From assembly GCF_028657905.1 (NCBI RefSeq), contig NZ_CP117782.1, positions 806,001 to 870,000 of the forward strand: a stretch of DNA of 64,000 nt. The letters are read 5' to 3'. Source of the stretch: Burkholderia sp. FERM BP-3421 (GTDB taxonomy: Bacteria; Pseudomonadota; Gammaproteobacteria; Burkholderiales; Burkholderiaceae). A program made the translations under genes and the position numbers. Numbering within the stretch: position 1 is the first letter of the stretch; every line of letters begins with the position of its first letter. The notes under the pieces are model-generated. The model did not search any database. It saw nothing but the letters and a program-made list of their open reading frames with translations, and was not told the DNA's origin. This document shows, one piece after another, positions 54,393-62,423 of the stretch.

Positions 54393-54620
54393 ATGACTGA
54401 ATTTGATTCCATTGTACTGAAGCTACGTATCCTGGAAGCCTCGATAGAGGTAGACGAGTTATACGACGCGACGCGTAGCCCGCACACTAAGGCAAGGCTC
54501 CAGAGGGTACGGGACACGCTAGACGACACTCTGGGCGTTCTACGTAAATACGCGCCAGACGCTCACACGGCTACCCTAGGTCAGCAAGGCACGCCCGCAT
54601 TGCCGCGTCCCGACGCTTGA
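54393..54620 (+). CDS. small phage protein, unknown (75 aa)
   Basis: The 75-residue acidic, helical protein starts MTEFDSIVLKLRILEASIEV and ends PALPRPDA. No family is recognised. Its 3' end overlaps the convergent endolysin gene by 50 bp. A ribosome site GAGGG lies 8 bp upstream of the ATG. It may instead be a non-coding frame, though codon use looks protein-like. Confidence 0.5.
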   Translation: MTEFDSIVLKLRILEASIEVDELYDATRSPHTKARLQRVRDTLDDTLGVLRKYAPDAHTATLGQQGTPALPRPDA

Positions 54621-55116
54621 CCAGTCCGGGGAGTTGCTTTCTTGACCGATCCTTGGTCGCGCATGTCCCTGAAACATCCCCTTTGCCGTTCGCGACGGTC
54701 GCGCATGTCCATCGCGACAGTTCACGGCATGCCCCCACACGATCTCCAGCGTTGACTTTCTTGAGGAGCGTACTAGCCGCGAGGTTGGCCGCTCCTGCAT
54801 TGAATGCGAAGTCCGTATATGCGATCCGTTCCCCTTCCGACAGAGGCACCTTGACGAGCCTCCGTACAGCCTTATCAGCTTCGCTGATGTCCTTCCCCAG
54901 CAAATAGCTACACACGTCGTCTGAGTACGTCTGACCAAGCCGGAGCGGCTTTCCGTTCGGGGCGGTGCGGGCGTGACCAACGCACACCGTTGGAATATCT
55001 ACAGGGTCCAGGTAGACCTTGTTCGAATGCCCTTCGAACTGTGCGGTAAAAAGCGCGGCGGCCACAGCGGCAGCACCTGCTACACGAGCGACAATGGCCC
55101 GGTTAATTTGCGGCAT
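54571..55116 (-). CDS. SAR endolysin (GH24 lysozyme)
   Basis: The 181-residue lysozyme has an N-terminal weakly hydrophobic Ala/Gly-rich segment (VARVAGAAAVAAALFTAQ, residues 9-26) typical of signal-anchor-release domains. It keeps the GH24 catalytic triad Glu28-x8-Asp37-x5-Thr43. SAR endolysins are exported by Sec, held in the membrane and activated on release. It lies at the right prophage end, far from the holin/spanin genes at the left end. Confidence 0.88.
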   Translation of the reverse strand: MPQINRAIVARVAGAAAVAAALFTAQFEGHSNKVYLDPVDIPTVCVGHARTAPNGKPLRLGQTYSDDVCSYLLGKDISEADKAVRRLVKVPLSEGERIAYTDFAFNAGAANLAASTLLKKVNAGDRVGACRELSRWTCATVANGKGDVSGTCATKDRSRKQLPGLVKRRDAAMRACLADLG

Positions 55117-55141
55117 AGATTTCCTTTTGAATGGAGAATGA

Positions 55142-55357
55142 ATGACCGAACTGGAAGCGATCCAGATAGCCACAAAAGCAGTAGAGATTTACGCGAACAG
55201 ACACCCGCGACCGTCACAGGTGACAATCACGCAGGCAGCGGAGATGCTTGGGAGGAGCAGGCCGACAGTTAGTAAGCTCCTAGCTCGTCACAGGGTAAGA
55301 TTGAACGGTTGCGGTTCGATTCCCATCGAGGCAATCGATAGGATGCTCGCAGCATAA
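55142..55357 (+). CDS. small HTH DNA-binding protein, possible excisionase
   Basis: The 71-residue protein has a clear helix-turn-helix (ITQAAEMLGRSRPTVSKLL, residues about 29-47) followed by a short wing-like GSIPIEAIDRML, as in excisionase/MerR-like minimal domains. Placed between the endolysin and attR, next to the TTGCACAC arm repeats, it is a good candidate recombination directionality factor, but it could also be a small transcription regulator. Confidence 0.68.
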   Translation: MTELEAIQIATKAVEIYANRHPRPSQVTITQAAEMLGRSRPTVSKLLARHRVRLNGCGSIPIEAIDRMLAA

Positions 55358-55368
55358 CCCTGAGAAAA

Positions 55369-55387
55369 TTGCACACCGGCTGCACAC
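55369..55387 (+). promoter_or_regulatory. two TGCACAC direct repeats in the right prophage arm
   Basis: TTGCACACC at 55369 and CTGCACAC at 55380 are 11 bp apart and match the three copies in the left arm at 39739-39768. They are candidate integrase arm-binding sites. Confidence 0.5.
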
Positions 55388-55420
55388 AAATCGCCAGAAA
55401 CCCCGCCAAATAAAGGCCGA

Positions 55421-55441
55421 CGAGTCCGGCCTCACGCACCA
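55421..55441 (+). other. attR, right prophage attachment site
   Basis: This is an exact 21-bp copy of the tRNA-Leu 3' end at 39574-39594. No other tRNA sequence precedes it, so the complete tRNA is at the left end. Confidence 0.93.
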
Positions 55442-55474
55442 CAAATTCTCCCAGCGAGAACCATGGCTGACCAT

Positions 55475-55509
55475 AAAGCCTCGTTAGTCAATGACTTGCG
55501 AGGCTTTTT
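55475..55509. terminator. terminator beyond attR, probably the original tRNA-Leu terminator
   Basis: AAAGCCTCG (55475-55483) and CGAGGCTTT (55499-55507) pair, with TT following and A residues on the other side. It stands 34 bp past attR. Before the prophage entered it would have been just downstream of tRNA-Leu. Confidence 0.75.
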
Positions 55510-55617
55510 GCTACCAGCGTTGCCCATCACTTCCCATTGGCGGCCACCAAATCGGTGGGACATCGTTGGGGGCAGTTTTTCTGACTTGGGGCGTTGAAAT
55601 GCCCCCGCGCTCACATG

Positions 55618-56333
55618 CCCCTCACCAATGTCGCGATCCAGTCGGCCAAGCCCCGCGAGAAGACCTACAAGCTGGCTGACGGTCAAGGCATGTACCTCGA
55701 AGTCACGCCGAGCGGCTCGAAGTACTCGCGTCTGAAGTATCGCATCGACGGCAAAGAGAAACGGATGGCCCTTGGGGTCTCCCAGCGATTACTTTGCTGC
55801 CGCCCGCAAGGCTCGAGACGAGATCAAAGAGCAGTTGCGCGGTGGGCTTGATCCGTCTCACGAAAAGAATCTTGTGAAGCTGCAGCGGAGTCTGGATCGC
55901 GAGAACACCTTCGAGGCTATTGCTCGGGAGTGGCATGAGCAGTGGAAGGAGCGCCATGCCGCACGGATCATGAAGCTGTTGGAGCGGGAGATTTTCCCTT
56001 CGCTGGGCGCTCGACCGATCGACTAGGTTTCGGCGCCCGAGCTTCTCGCTGTCTTTCGTAAGATTGAGTCACTCGATGCGATCGAACTCGCGCATAAGGC
56101 GATCCGGGCAACGAGCCAGATCTCCGGTATGCGATCGCGACGGGGCGTGCTGAGCGCGATCCGGCTCCGGATCTCCGCGGGGCTTTGAAAACCCGCACTG
56201 TCGTGCATATGACGCGTGTGAGCGAAGCCGAGTTGCCGGAACTGATGAAAAGCAACGAGGCATACGACGGCGATTACCAGACGCGGCTGGCGCTGCAGCT
56301 GATATCGTTCGATCCCAAGGACGTCGTTGTCTG
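55618..56333 (+). pseudogene. decayed P4-type tyrosine integrase
   Basis: The frame from 55618 reads as the N-terminus of a P4/DUF4102-type integrase (MPLTNVAIQSAKPREKTYKL, then LKYRIDGKEKRMALGV). Near 55,783 the reading shifts to the frame starting at 55772 (DYFAAARKARDEIKEQLRGGLDP, ENTFEAIAREWHEQ, FPSLGARPID). A TAG stops it at 56024, after which SAPELLAVFRKIES continues, and a further shift near 56,120 gives YAIATGRAERDP. The C-terminal catalytic domain is missing. It marks an older element at the same tRNA. Confidence 0.85.
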
Positions 56334-56353
56334 AACCTCTGATTGGAGGCAGC

Positions 56354-56647
56354 ATGGCAATCACGAATGAGCAGCTTGCTGAGTTTCTGATTGGCGTAGC
56401 GAGATCGCAGCAGGTGATCATCGACGCCGTCGCGCTGCATCTCGGTCAAGCAGATGGCCAAGCCTTCCGAGGACGTGCTGTGATACCAACGTTGCAGGCT
56501 GCTGCAAACGTGCGGAACCATGGCGCACAACCGACCTTACACGATCTTCCGTCGCGTGTTTTGCTGCGGCTCCAGGGAGATCCTCAGCCCGGAGCACGGC
56601 GGCTTGAGGAATGGGTAGCTCAAGAATTGACGAGAATCTTGAGATAG
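56354..56647 (+). CDS. hypothetical protein upstream of the lysozyme effector
   Basis: The 97-residue protein starts MAITNEQLAEFLIGVARSQQ after a good GGAGG site 6 bp upstream. It is helical at the N-terminus and Arg/Leu-rich at the C-terminus (RRLEEWVAQELTRILR). No family is recognised. Its place 70 bp before a lysozyme gene would suit a small adaptor or chaperone, but this is only positional. Confidence 0.5.
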   Translation: MAITNEQLAEFLIGVARSQQVIIDAVALHLGQADGQAFRGRAVIPTLQAAANVRNHGAQPTLHDLPSRVLLRLQGDPQPGARRLEEWVAQELTRILR

Positions 56648-56717
56648 CCTTCGGTGATAAAGTGCGCTGTCCGCGTGGCCGTCGTGGATCCCAAAAAATG
56701 GCACTGAGAGGAAGAAA

Positions 56718-57215
56718 ATGGCGAACGAAAACATGCGCCTCAGCGATGCGGGCTGGGCCGCACTGCGAGAGCGCGAACAGGCGGTCATGCACTACTACAA
56801 CGATCAAGCGAACAACTGCACGTTCGGCGTCGGCACCCTTGCGCATACCGGCGCGTGCACGCCCGAAGAACTGCGGCGCCCGGTGACTGCAGCACAGGTC
56901 AATGCACAACTCGCCGCGCGTATTGGCACTGCAGAGGCGCAGGTCCGCCGGAACGTCACCCAGCGCGAACTCACGCAGGCGCAATTCGATGAGTTGGTCA
57001 GCTACACGTACAACGCCGGTAACACCGGGGCGCTGTCCGCGCTGCATTCTGCGAACCGGAACGACGACGCCGGGGTTGTTTCGCACATGAGCCAGCGCAT
57101 CTACCTCCACCCACGCGATGCACACGGACGGCGCCTCGCCCCGGTTCGATCAACTGGGCTCGCCAACCGGCGCCGCCTGGAAGTTGCCCCCTTCCAACGT
57201 CAGAGGACCCGATGA
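56718..57215 (+). CDS. GH24-type lysozyme, probable secreted effector
   Basis: The 165-residue protein has the GH24 muramidase triad Glu20-x8-Asp29-x5-Thr35 (EQAVMHYYND, then CTFGVGTLAH) and the later conserved TQAQFDELVSYTYNAGNTGAL. It has no signal peptide or SAR domain, unlike a phage endolysin, and its stop overlaps the start of an LprI-like inhibitor gene. That pairing suggests an antibacterial effector sent through a contact-dependent route such as type VI secretion. No vgrG or tss gene is in the window. Confidence 0.8.
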   Translation: MANENMRLSDAGWAALREREQAVMHYYNDQANNCTFGVGTLAHTGACTPEELRRPVTAAQVNAQLAARIGTAEAQVRRNVTQRELTQAQFDELVSYTYNAGNTGALSALHSANRNDDAGVVSHMSQRIYLHPRDAHGRRLAPVRSTGLANRRRLEVAPFQRQRTR

Positions 57216-57634
57216 AGAAGCACTTTCTCTGGATGCTCTTGGCGATGTCGGCGGCCGCGGTGGCTGACCAGACGCCTGGTGACGAGATTTCGGCGCGTAG
57301 TGGTCTGCCGGCCAGCGAGGTTGCCGCATTGCTCAGCAACTGCGATGGGAGCCAGACCAGCATGAATTTCTGCGCGTGGCGTGACCAGATCGTCGCCGAG
57401 CGCGAGCTGCAGCACGTCATTGACCAACAGGGCAGCGAGCACCCAGATCGCAAGGCAGCGCTCGAGGCGCGAATTTCGAAATGGAAAAAGGCGCGCGACG
57501 CGTCTTGCGAGAAGTCGGCCCGGAAAGAGTGGGGCGACGGCTCGATGCGTCCAGCGGCACAGGCGATCTGCGTGACGTCATCGACGAAGACGATGACGAA
57601 GCGGCTCGTGGCATCAAGCCACAAGGGGGCATGA
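57212..57634 (+). CDS. LprI-like periplasmic lysozyme inhibitor (probable immunity protein)
   Basis: The 140-residue protein has a signal peptide (MKKHFLWMLLAMSAAAVA) and a cysteine-containing helical domain with NCDGSQTSMNFCAW, an ERELQ segment, ALEARISKWKKARDASCEK and a final AICVTSSTKTMTKRL. This is the DUF1311/LprI pattern found in lysozyme inhibitors. Its ATG overlaps the lysozyme's TGA (ATGA). Export to the periplasm, where the enzyme would act, fits an immunity role. Confidence 0.78.
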   Translation: MKKHFLWMLLAMSAAAVADQTPGDEISARSGLPASEVAALLSNCDGSQTSMNFCAWRDQIVAERELQHVIDQQGSEHPDRKAALEARISKWKKARDASCEKSARKEWGDGSMRPAAQAICVTSSTKTMTKRLVASSHKGA

Positions 57635-57683
57635 TGGTTAAGCGACGTAAAAAGTGCAGTACCAACTCACGGATCGGCAGGAG

Positions 57684-57749
57684 ATGATTTTCTTTCCGAT
57701 CTGGATGGTGGTCTTCATGTTCGCTATTTTCATGTACTTCAGCAAGTAG
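57684..57749 (+). CDS. possible 21-residue membrane peptide
   Basis: A 21-codon frame of hydrophobic residues (MIFFPIWMVVFMFAIFMYFSK) follows the immunity gene by 49 bp. It is a single transmembrane helix with a lysine end. The AGGAG before it is too close to the ATG to be ideal, so the call is weak. The rest of 57635-58141 holds nothing I can support. Confidence 0.25.
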   Translation: MIFFPIWMVVFMFAIFMYFSK

Positions 57750-58141
57750 TCGACCTGATGGAGAAGCTTGATCGCTGGTAGCGCCGACGGGAAGTACCAG
57801 CTACCTGTTGAACTATGTTTGTGCCGGTCACGTTCCCGATTTCGAGGGAAAATGTCCGGGGGCACATGTGGGGGCAGGTTAAAAATACGAATTGAGAGAA
57901 ACGCCTTTAAATTAATGGCTTAATTGGTGGTTGTGGTTCTCGGCCTCGCACCAGCAAGCATCCGCAGGCGGCACAAAAACACCCCACAAGCCTTTTCAAG
58001 GGGGGAATTTCGGTTGCCGGATCTCCCTAGTCACCGCACGCAATACGTCTTTCCTCGCTTCACCCGCTCCGGTTGGGAGCAGCGGCCAGCGTCGCGGCCG
58101 CGCGGTGAGATTGCGCTCGCTGCATGGCACAGCTGCCTTCC

Positions 58142-59140
58142 TCATTGATATGACATGGTGAACGAGGCTAGCCCGATGGCGGTTCCAGGGACCAGCGCGC
58201 CCGATGTGCGTAGATATCTCGCCGTCAGCGGGATGCTGATGTTTGCGCTCGTTGCATTGCCGATGCTCCACTGATTCTGGTTGCCGGCGATCGCGGAATC
58301 GGGACCGAACTTGATCGGGATGGCGTTGTAGAGGATTTGATAGCCGATACCCTGTGCACTCGACGACTTGTTGAGAGACAGGACGTTCGATGCATTGTCC
58401 GGCTTCGCGACATCCGTCAGCGTCAGATTGATGCCGACGCCAATCGCGCAGGTATCCAGATCGATGGAAAACTTCGTGTCGCCCGTCGTCGAACCGATGT
58501 CCTGCAGGTCTTTGCTCATTACCCGAGGCAGATCGACATTGATTGATGAATGCTTGACCTTGCAGGTCTGGCTCGCCACGGTCAAAACTCCCTCGACACG
58601 GAGGACGTAGCTCGTGCGCACCCCGTCTTGCATGGCTCGCCAGGTCATGGTGGGAAGCTGGCTTCCGTTGATGGTTCCGGACTGCACCGGCCCGGTCACG
58701 ACGAGCGTGACTCCAGCGTTGAAGCTCTCCTTCGGTGTATTGAAGGAGATCGAGGTTGTCTTGTTGAAGGGAGCGACCTGCGTATTGCTGATTCCTGGAA
58801 CCGCGGCGCGGAACTGGATGCCGATTCCTGGTATGCCGGTTTGGTACGTGTCTTGGTAGCCGGGCACAAGTGTTCCGCCGCTAATCTCGGCTGTGGTCTG
58901 CACTTGCCCCGCCGCACATCCCGTGGAGATCGTATTCCAGCCATGCGCATAGGTCGTCTCGGTGCTGCCAACGACTTTGTTTCTCGGGATCAGCCAGTCG
59001 TTTACGATTACAGATTGATAAATAGGGGTGGGAATAGTGGATCCGCTTCCATTAAAAAACTGGCAAGATGAATGAGCATAATTCGAGAAAATCGAAACAG
59101 AGGCAAATAATGCAATTTTTATCGATGATGTGATTGCCAT
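58142..59140 (-). CDS. orphan fimbrial adhesin/subunit (type 1 pilus family)
   Basis: The 332-residue protein has a signal peptide (to about residue 24, before SCQFFNGSG), an N-terminal lectin-like or adhesin domain of about 170 residues, and a C-terminal pilin domain with a cysteine pair (SQTCKV and DTCAIGV) that ends FTMSYQ, the donor-strand type terminus recognised by chaperones. This is the two-domain layout of tip adhesins. No chaperone or usher gene is adjacent, so it depends on another locus or is a relic. Base composition is lower in GC than the core. Confidence 0.82.
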   Translation of the reverse strand: MAITSSIKIALFASVSIFSNYAHSSCQFFNGSGSTIPTPIYQSVIVNDWLIPRNKVVGSTETTYAHGWNTISTGCAAGQVQTTAEISGGTLVPGYQDTYQTGIPGIGIQFRAAVPGISNTQVAPFNKTTSISFNTPKESFNAGVTLVVTGPVQSGTINGSQLPTMTWRAMQDGVRTSYVLRVEGVLTVASQTCKVKHSSINVDLPRVMSKDLQDIGSTTGDTKFSIDLDTCAIGVGINLTLTDVAKPDNASNVLSLNKSSSAQGIGYQILYNAIPIKFGPDSAIAGNQNQWSIGNATSANISIPLTARYLRTSGALVPGTAIGLASFTMSYQ

Positions 59141-59296
59141 ATGATGGTTCCGGCGATGAGTCGAGCTGAAATTGTTTCGTCAGTACTTTATTGGGGGAAA
59201 TTCAATTAGATGATTAAAAATTTGCTTTTAATTGTCGAATAGATTGCCTCGTTTTGATATGGGACGAGTACTAAATAAGATTGAAATCCATTTTGT

Positions 59297-59626
59297 ACGA
59301 AGTCGTCGCATGACATCTCCGAGGCATGCTGCCGGCAGTGGTCGAAATTCGACCAGATCGACGCGGCCTCGAAACCCGGGGGCGGAAAGCTGTTTGACCT
59401 CAGCGTGATTGCCGGGCCGGCGACGGGAGTGAACTTCCTGCCGCGTGGGCTGAATGCGATGAATCAGAACGGCTGTGCATTCCGGGATCCTGGCATCGAC
59501 GGCGGCATCGGGCGAATGTCGATCAGTGGTAGTGACAAGCAAGCGCAATGGATTGTGGATAAGGAGGTGGTTGCCGGCGAAGGAGTGGGCGGTGATTGGG
59601 TTGCCCGTCAAAGGGGGCGCAGGTGA
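59297..59626 (+). pseudogene. possible degraded coding remnant
   Basis: One plus-strand frame stays open here and reads protein-like: ISEACCRQWSKFDQIDAASK, then GGGKLFDLSVIAGPATGVNF and GCAFRDPGIDGGIGRMSISG. There is no start codon with a ribosome site and the frame loses protein character at its end (ARQRGRR). No family is recognised. The remainder of 59141-59971 contains no gene I can support. Confidence 0.3.
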
Positions 59627-59971
59627 GTGTTGTTTGAGATTGCTTAAATTCGATGGGTCGAATGGCGTCGGCTATCTTGTGGTGGGCATTGATTTTCGAC
59701 GTGCCAATAAAATTTCTTTCGACCGGGGTGTCATTGGTTGACCCGAAAAAATCGCGGCGATGCAAGTCTGAGTGGCGCGAATAACATATATTTGGCGACT
59801 GCTTTCCTGGATCCTGACGCTGTCCGCGAGGTACAGGATGGCCGACGCATACGATGCCGTCCCGGCCCCTGCGCGCTCGTGCAGGTCATGCGACGCCGAT
59901 CGCCGATCACGCGCTTGCGAAACGCATGATCAGCGGATCGAGCCACACCACTATCGATACCGAGACGTCGC

Positions 59972-61813
59972 CTAGCGGGTGTTCGCCTCCAAACTGTCGT
60001 AAACCTTGCGCCCGCTGACCCACGTCTCCAGCGCCGCGATGTCACGCAGCCGATACGGATTCCCGGGCTGATTGCCCTGCAGCGGATCGTCTGCGAGGAT
60101 CACGAGGTCGGCCTGCTTCCCTTCCTTCAATGAGCCGACCTGATCGTCGAGATGGCACTGCCACGCCGCGTCGATGGTCACCGCGCGCAACGCCTCGGAC
60201 GCGCTCAGGCATTCGGCCGCATTCAAGGTCGCCTGTTCCGGGTCCGCTTCCATCGTTCGCCCCATCGCCTGATCCATGTAGCGCAGCGGCCCCAGCGGAG
60301 ACACGAAATGATCGCTGTGCAGGCTGACGCGCAGGCCCTCGTTCAGCGCCGATTTGCAGCGGTCGAGCTTCTGCGCGCGCGCTTCGCCCAGGATGGTCTT
60401 CTGGAACGCGCGTCCCCAGTAACCCACGTGGCCGATCAGGAAACTGGGCGAGATCGACAGCCGCTTCATGGCGCGCAGATCGTCGTCGCTGAGGAGCGAG
60501 GCATGCTCGATCCGATGGCGCAACGCGACCGGCGTCGCACCGGGTTGCGCGGTGGCCGACGCAGCAGGAGGAACCTGGCTCAGCGCCAGTTGGTAGGCCG
60601 CCAGCACATTGGCGATGGCTTCGTCCCCGTTGGCATGGGTCAGGACCGGCCATCCCTTCTCGACGACCTGTTGCATGACGTGCGCCAGGCCATCGACGGG
60701 CGAGAAGTTGAAGAGCCCGTTGGGCCCGACGCCGGGGACGCGGTGCTCGGCGCAGCACTTGTACGGCTGGCTTTGCAGGCCGGTCAGCCCCTGGTTGGAG
60801 CCGTCGGCAATCAGCTTCATCGCGCGGATGCTGAACAGCGCTTCGGGCGCGCTGGCGAATTCCGGCTTGAACTGATTCAACCACAACCGCCAAAGATCGT
60901 TGTTGCCGAACAGGGCCGCGCCCATGCGCGCCGTCATCAGCGGCGTCTTCGCCAGCGCCTGCATCAGGACAACTTCATAGAACCCGATGCCCATTCCCAA
61001 ACCCGCGTCGAAGACGGTGGTGATGCCGCGCTTGTTCGCCTCCTGCAATACCGCTCGCATCGCGAGCAGCAGGTCCGCCGGTTGCGGCTTGGGGATGGCG
61101 TTCATCACCAGATCGACCCGCGTTTCGGTCAGCACCCCGTTGGGATAGGTGGCCTCGAGTCCGGCGGCCTGCAACGCGGCGCTGTTGGCATAGCCGAGAT
61201 GGCCTGAGGCGTTGATCAGGAACAGGCGCACGTCCTTGCTGATGTCGTCCAGCCAGGCGCGGTCGATATCCACCCAGACGTCCATCAGCGACGGGTCGAC
61301 GCCGCTTCCGCACACCCACGCGTCGCCTCCGGCCGGCGTATCGTTGACGGCAGCCACAATCTGGTCGCGGATCCAGGCCGCGCTGTAGCCGGGGCGCAGC
61401 TTCTGCTCCTCGAACGGCGTCACGTTGATCCACGGCGCGATGCGGAACACCGCGCTGGGCAGCAGGTGCATGTGCGGCTCGACCAGGCCGGGGAGCAAGG
61501 TCTGGCTGCCGTGGAGTATGCGTTCGATGGCGTTGGGGTGGCGCTCCCACATGCGTTGGCGCACCTCGTGGAGCGTGCCCGCGGCGACGACCTTGTGATC
61601 GGCGATACCCAGTGCGTCGACGCGCGTGGCGCAGTCTTCCGGATCCGGATAGATGCGTCCGCCGTGGAAGATGACGGCTTCGGGTTTTCGCGGCGTTTCC
61701 AGGCGGCTCAATTCCTGGAGCAAGTCTTGCCATGCGGATTCGCTTTGGCCGAGGACGGGCGCTAATAAATGCGGGCTGCAGCATGCACATCCGAGCTGGT
61801 GTCGCTGGAACAT
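59972..61813 (-). CDS. YtcJ-like metal-dependent amidohydrolase
   Basis: The 613-residue protein belongs to the amidohydrolase-3 (YtcJ/ExsB-like) family: LPGLVEPHMHLLPSAVF near residue 115 carries the HxH metal motif, a KLIADGSNQGLTG block is central, HRIEHASLL near 440 and SLHSDHFVSPLGP near 510 supply further ligands, and VGSLKEGKQADLVIL is the C-terminal signature. The N-terminus (MFQRHQLGCACCSPHL) has a CACC cysteine cluster and no classical signal. GGAG precedes the ATG at 61813. Substrate is unknown. Confidence 0.85.
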   Translation of the reverse strand: MFQRHQLGCACCSPHLLAPVLGQSESAWQDLLQELSRLETPRKPEAVIFHGGRIYPDPEDCATRVDALGIADHKVVAAGTLHEVRQRMWERHPNAIERILHGSQTLLPGLVEPHMHLLPSAVFRIAPWINVTPFEEQKLRPGYSAAWIRDQIVAAVNDTPAGGDAWVCGSGVDPSLMDVWVDIDRAWLDDISKDVRLFLINASGHLGYANSAALQAAGLEATYPNGVLTETRVDLVMNAIPKPQPADLLLAMRAVLQEANKRGITTVFDAGLGMGIGFYEVVLMQALAKTPLMTARMGAALFGNNDLWRLWLNQFKPEFASAPEALFSIRAMKLIADGSNQGLTGLQSQPYKCCAEHRVPGVGPNGLFNFSPVDGLAHVMQQVVEKGWPVLTHANGDEAIANVLAAYQLALSQVPPAASATAQPGATPVALRHRIEHASLLSDDDLRAMKRLSISPSFLIGHVGYWGRAFQKTILGEARAQKLDRCKSALNEGLRVSLHSDHFVSPLGPLRYMDQAMGRTMEADPEQATLNAAECLSASEALRAVTIDAAWQCHLDDQVGSLKEGKQADLVILADDPLQGNQPGNPYRLRDIAALETWVSGRKVYDSLEANTR

Positions 61814-62423
61814 AATGGGCTCCTTGTCAGTTTTTATTGATTGCGCGAACGCATTGCTTATGGAAAGCAAAATCGACAGATGGGCGGGTGCGCGAAATCC
61901 GCGTATTGCCGTGCGCGGGCTACGACTTCGATGCGTGCTGCCGGGCTGCCGGCTCGCATGACGGCGCGCGACGCGACATCGTCCTTGCTGTTCGCCGCAG
62001 ACAATGTCGGGAATCAAGGCGCCGAAGACGGAGGGGGCGGGGGCGCGTGATGCGGAATCGATGAAGCTCGCTTCTGGAATCCCATCGGGACATTGCGTCG
62101 GCTCCGCATGCGACGACACCCGGCGCGGCGCAAATGCAATACGCGATGATATTTATAAATATGGATTTTGTATGGAGCGAGATCAAAATACCTGCGCCGA
62201 TATTCGCGGGCAACTACGATAAATGGCGGGAAATTACAATAATAATTCGAGGTATTTTGTGGGAAACAAATGTATTGCCCGGGTTTTGACGGGGAATGCG
62301 CGGCGGTCGCGCAGGCCGGCTCCCGCCGGCCCTGGATCGTCCCGACCGGCGCCGCGCATGCGGCGCATATGACGGCCTCGCCCGGCGCGCGCCGAAGCGC
62401 CGGATAGCGCCGCTGACCGACGC
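61814..62423. other. 610-bp intergenic region, AT-rich in the middle
   Basis: I see no supportable gene here. The stretch around 62150-62290 is clearly richer in A and T than the flanks (GATATTTATAAATATGG, AATTACAATAATAATTCGAGG in separate pieces), and may hold the promoter of the amidohydrolase or the boundary of the accessory region. Confidence 0.4.

Noticed and set aside
55442..55617. A second tRNA remnant at attR
   Set aside because: Only the 21-bp T-loop/CCA segment matches; no acceptor or anticodon arm precedes it.
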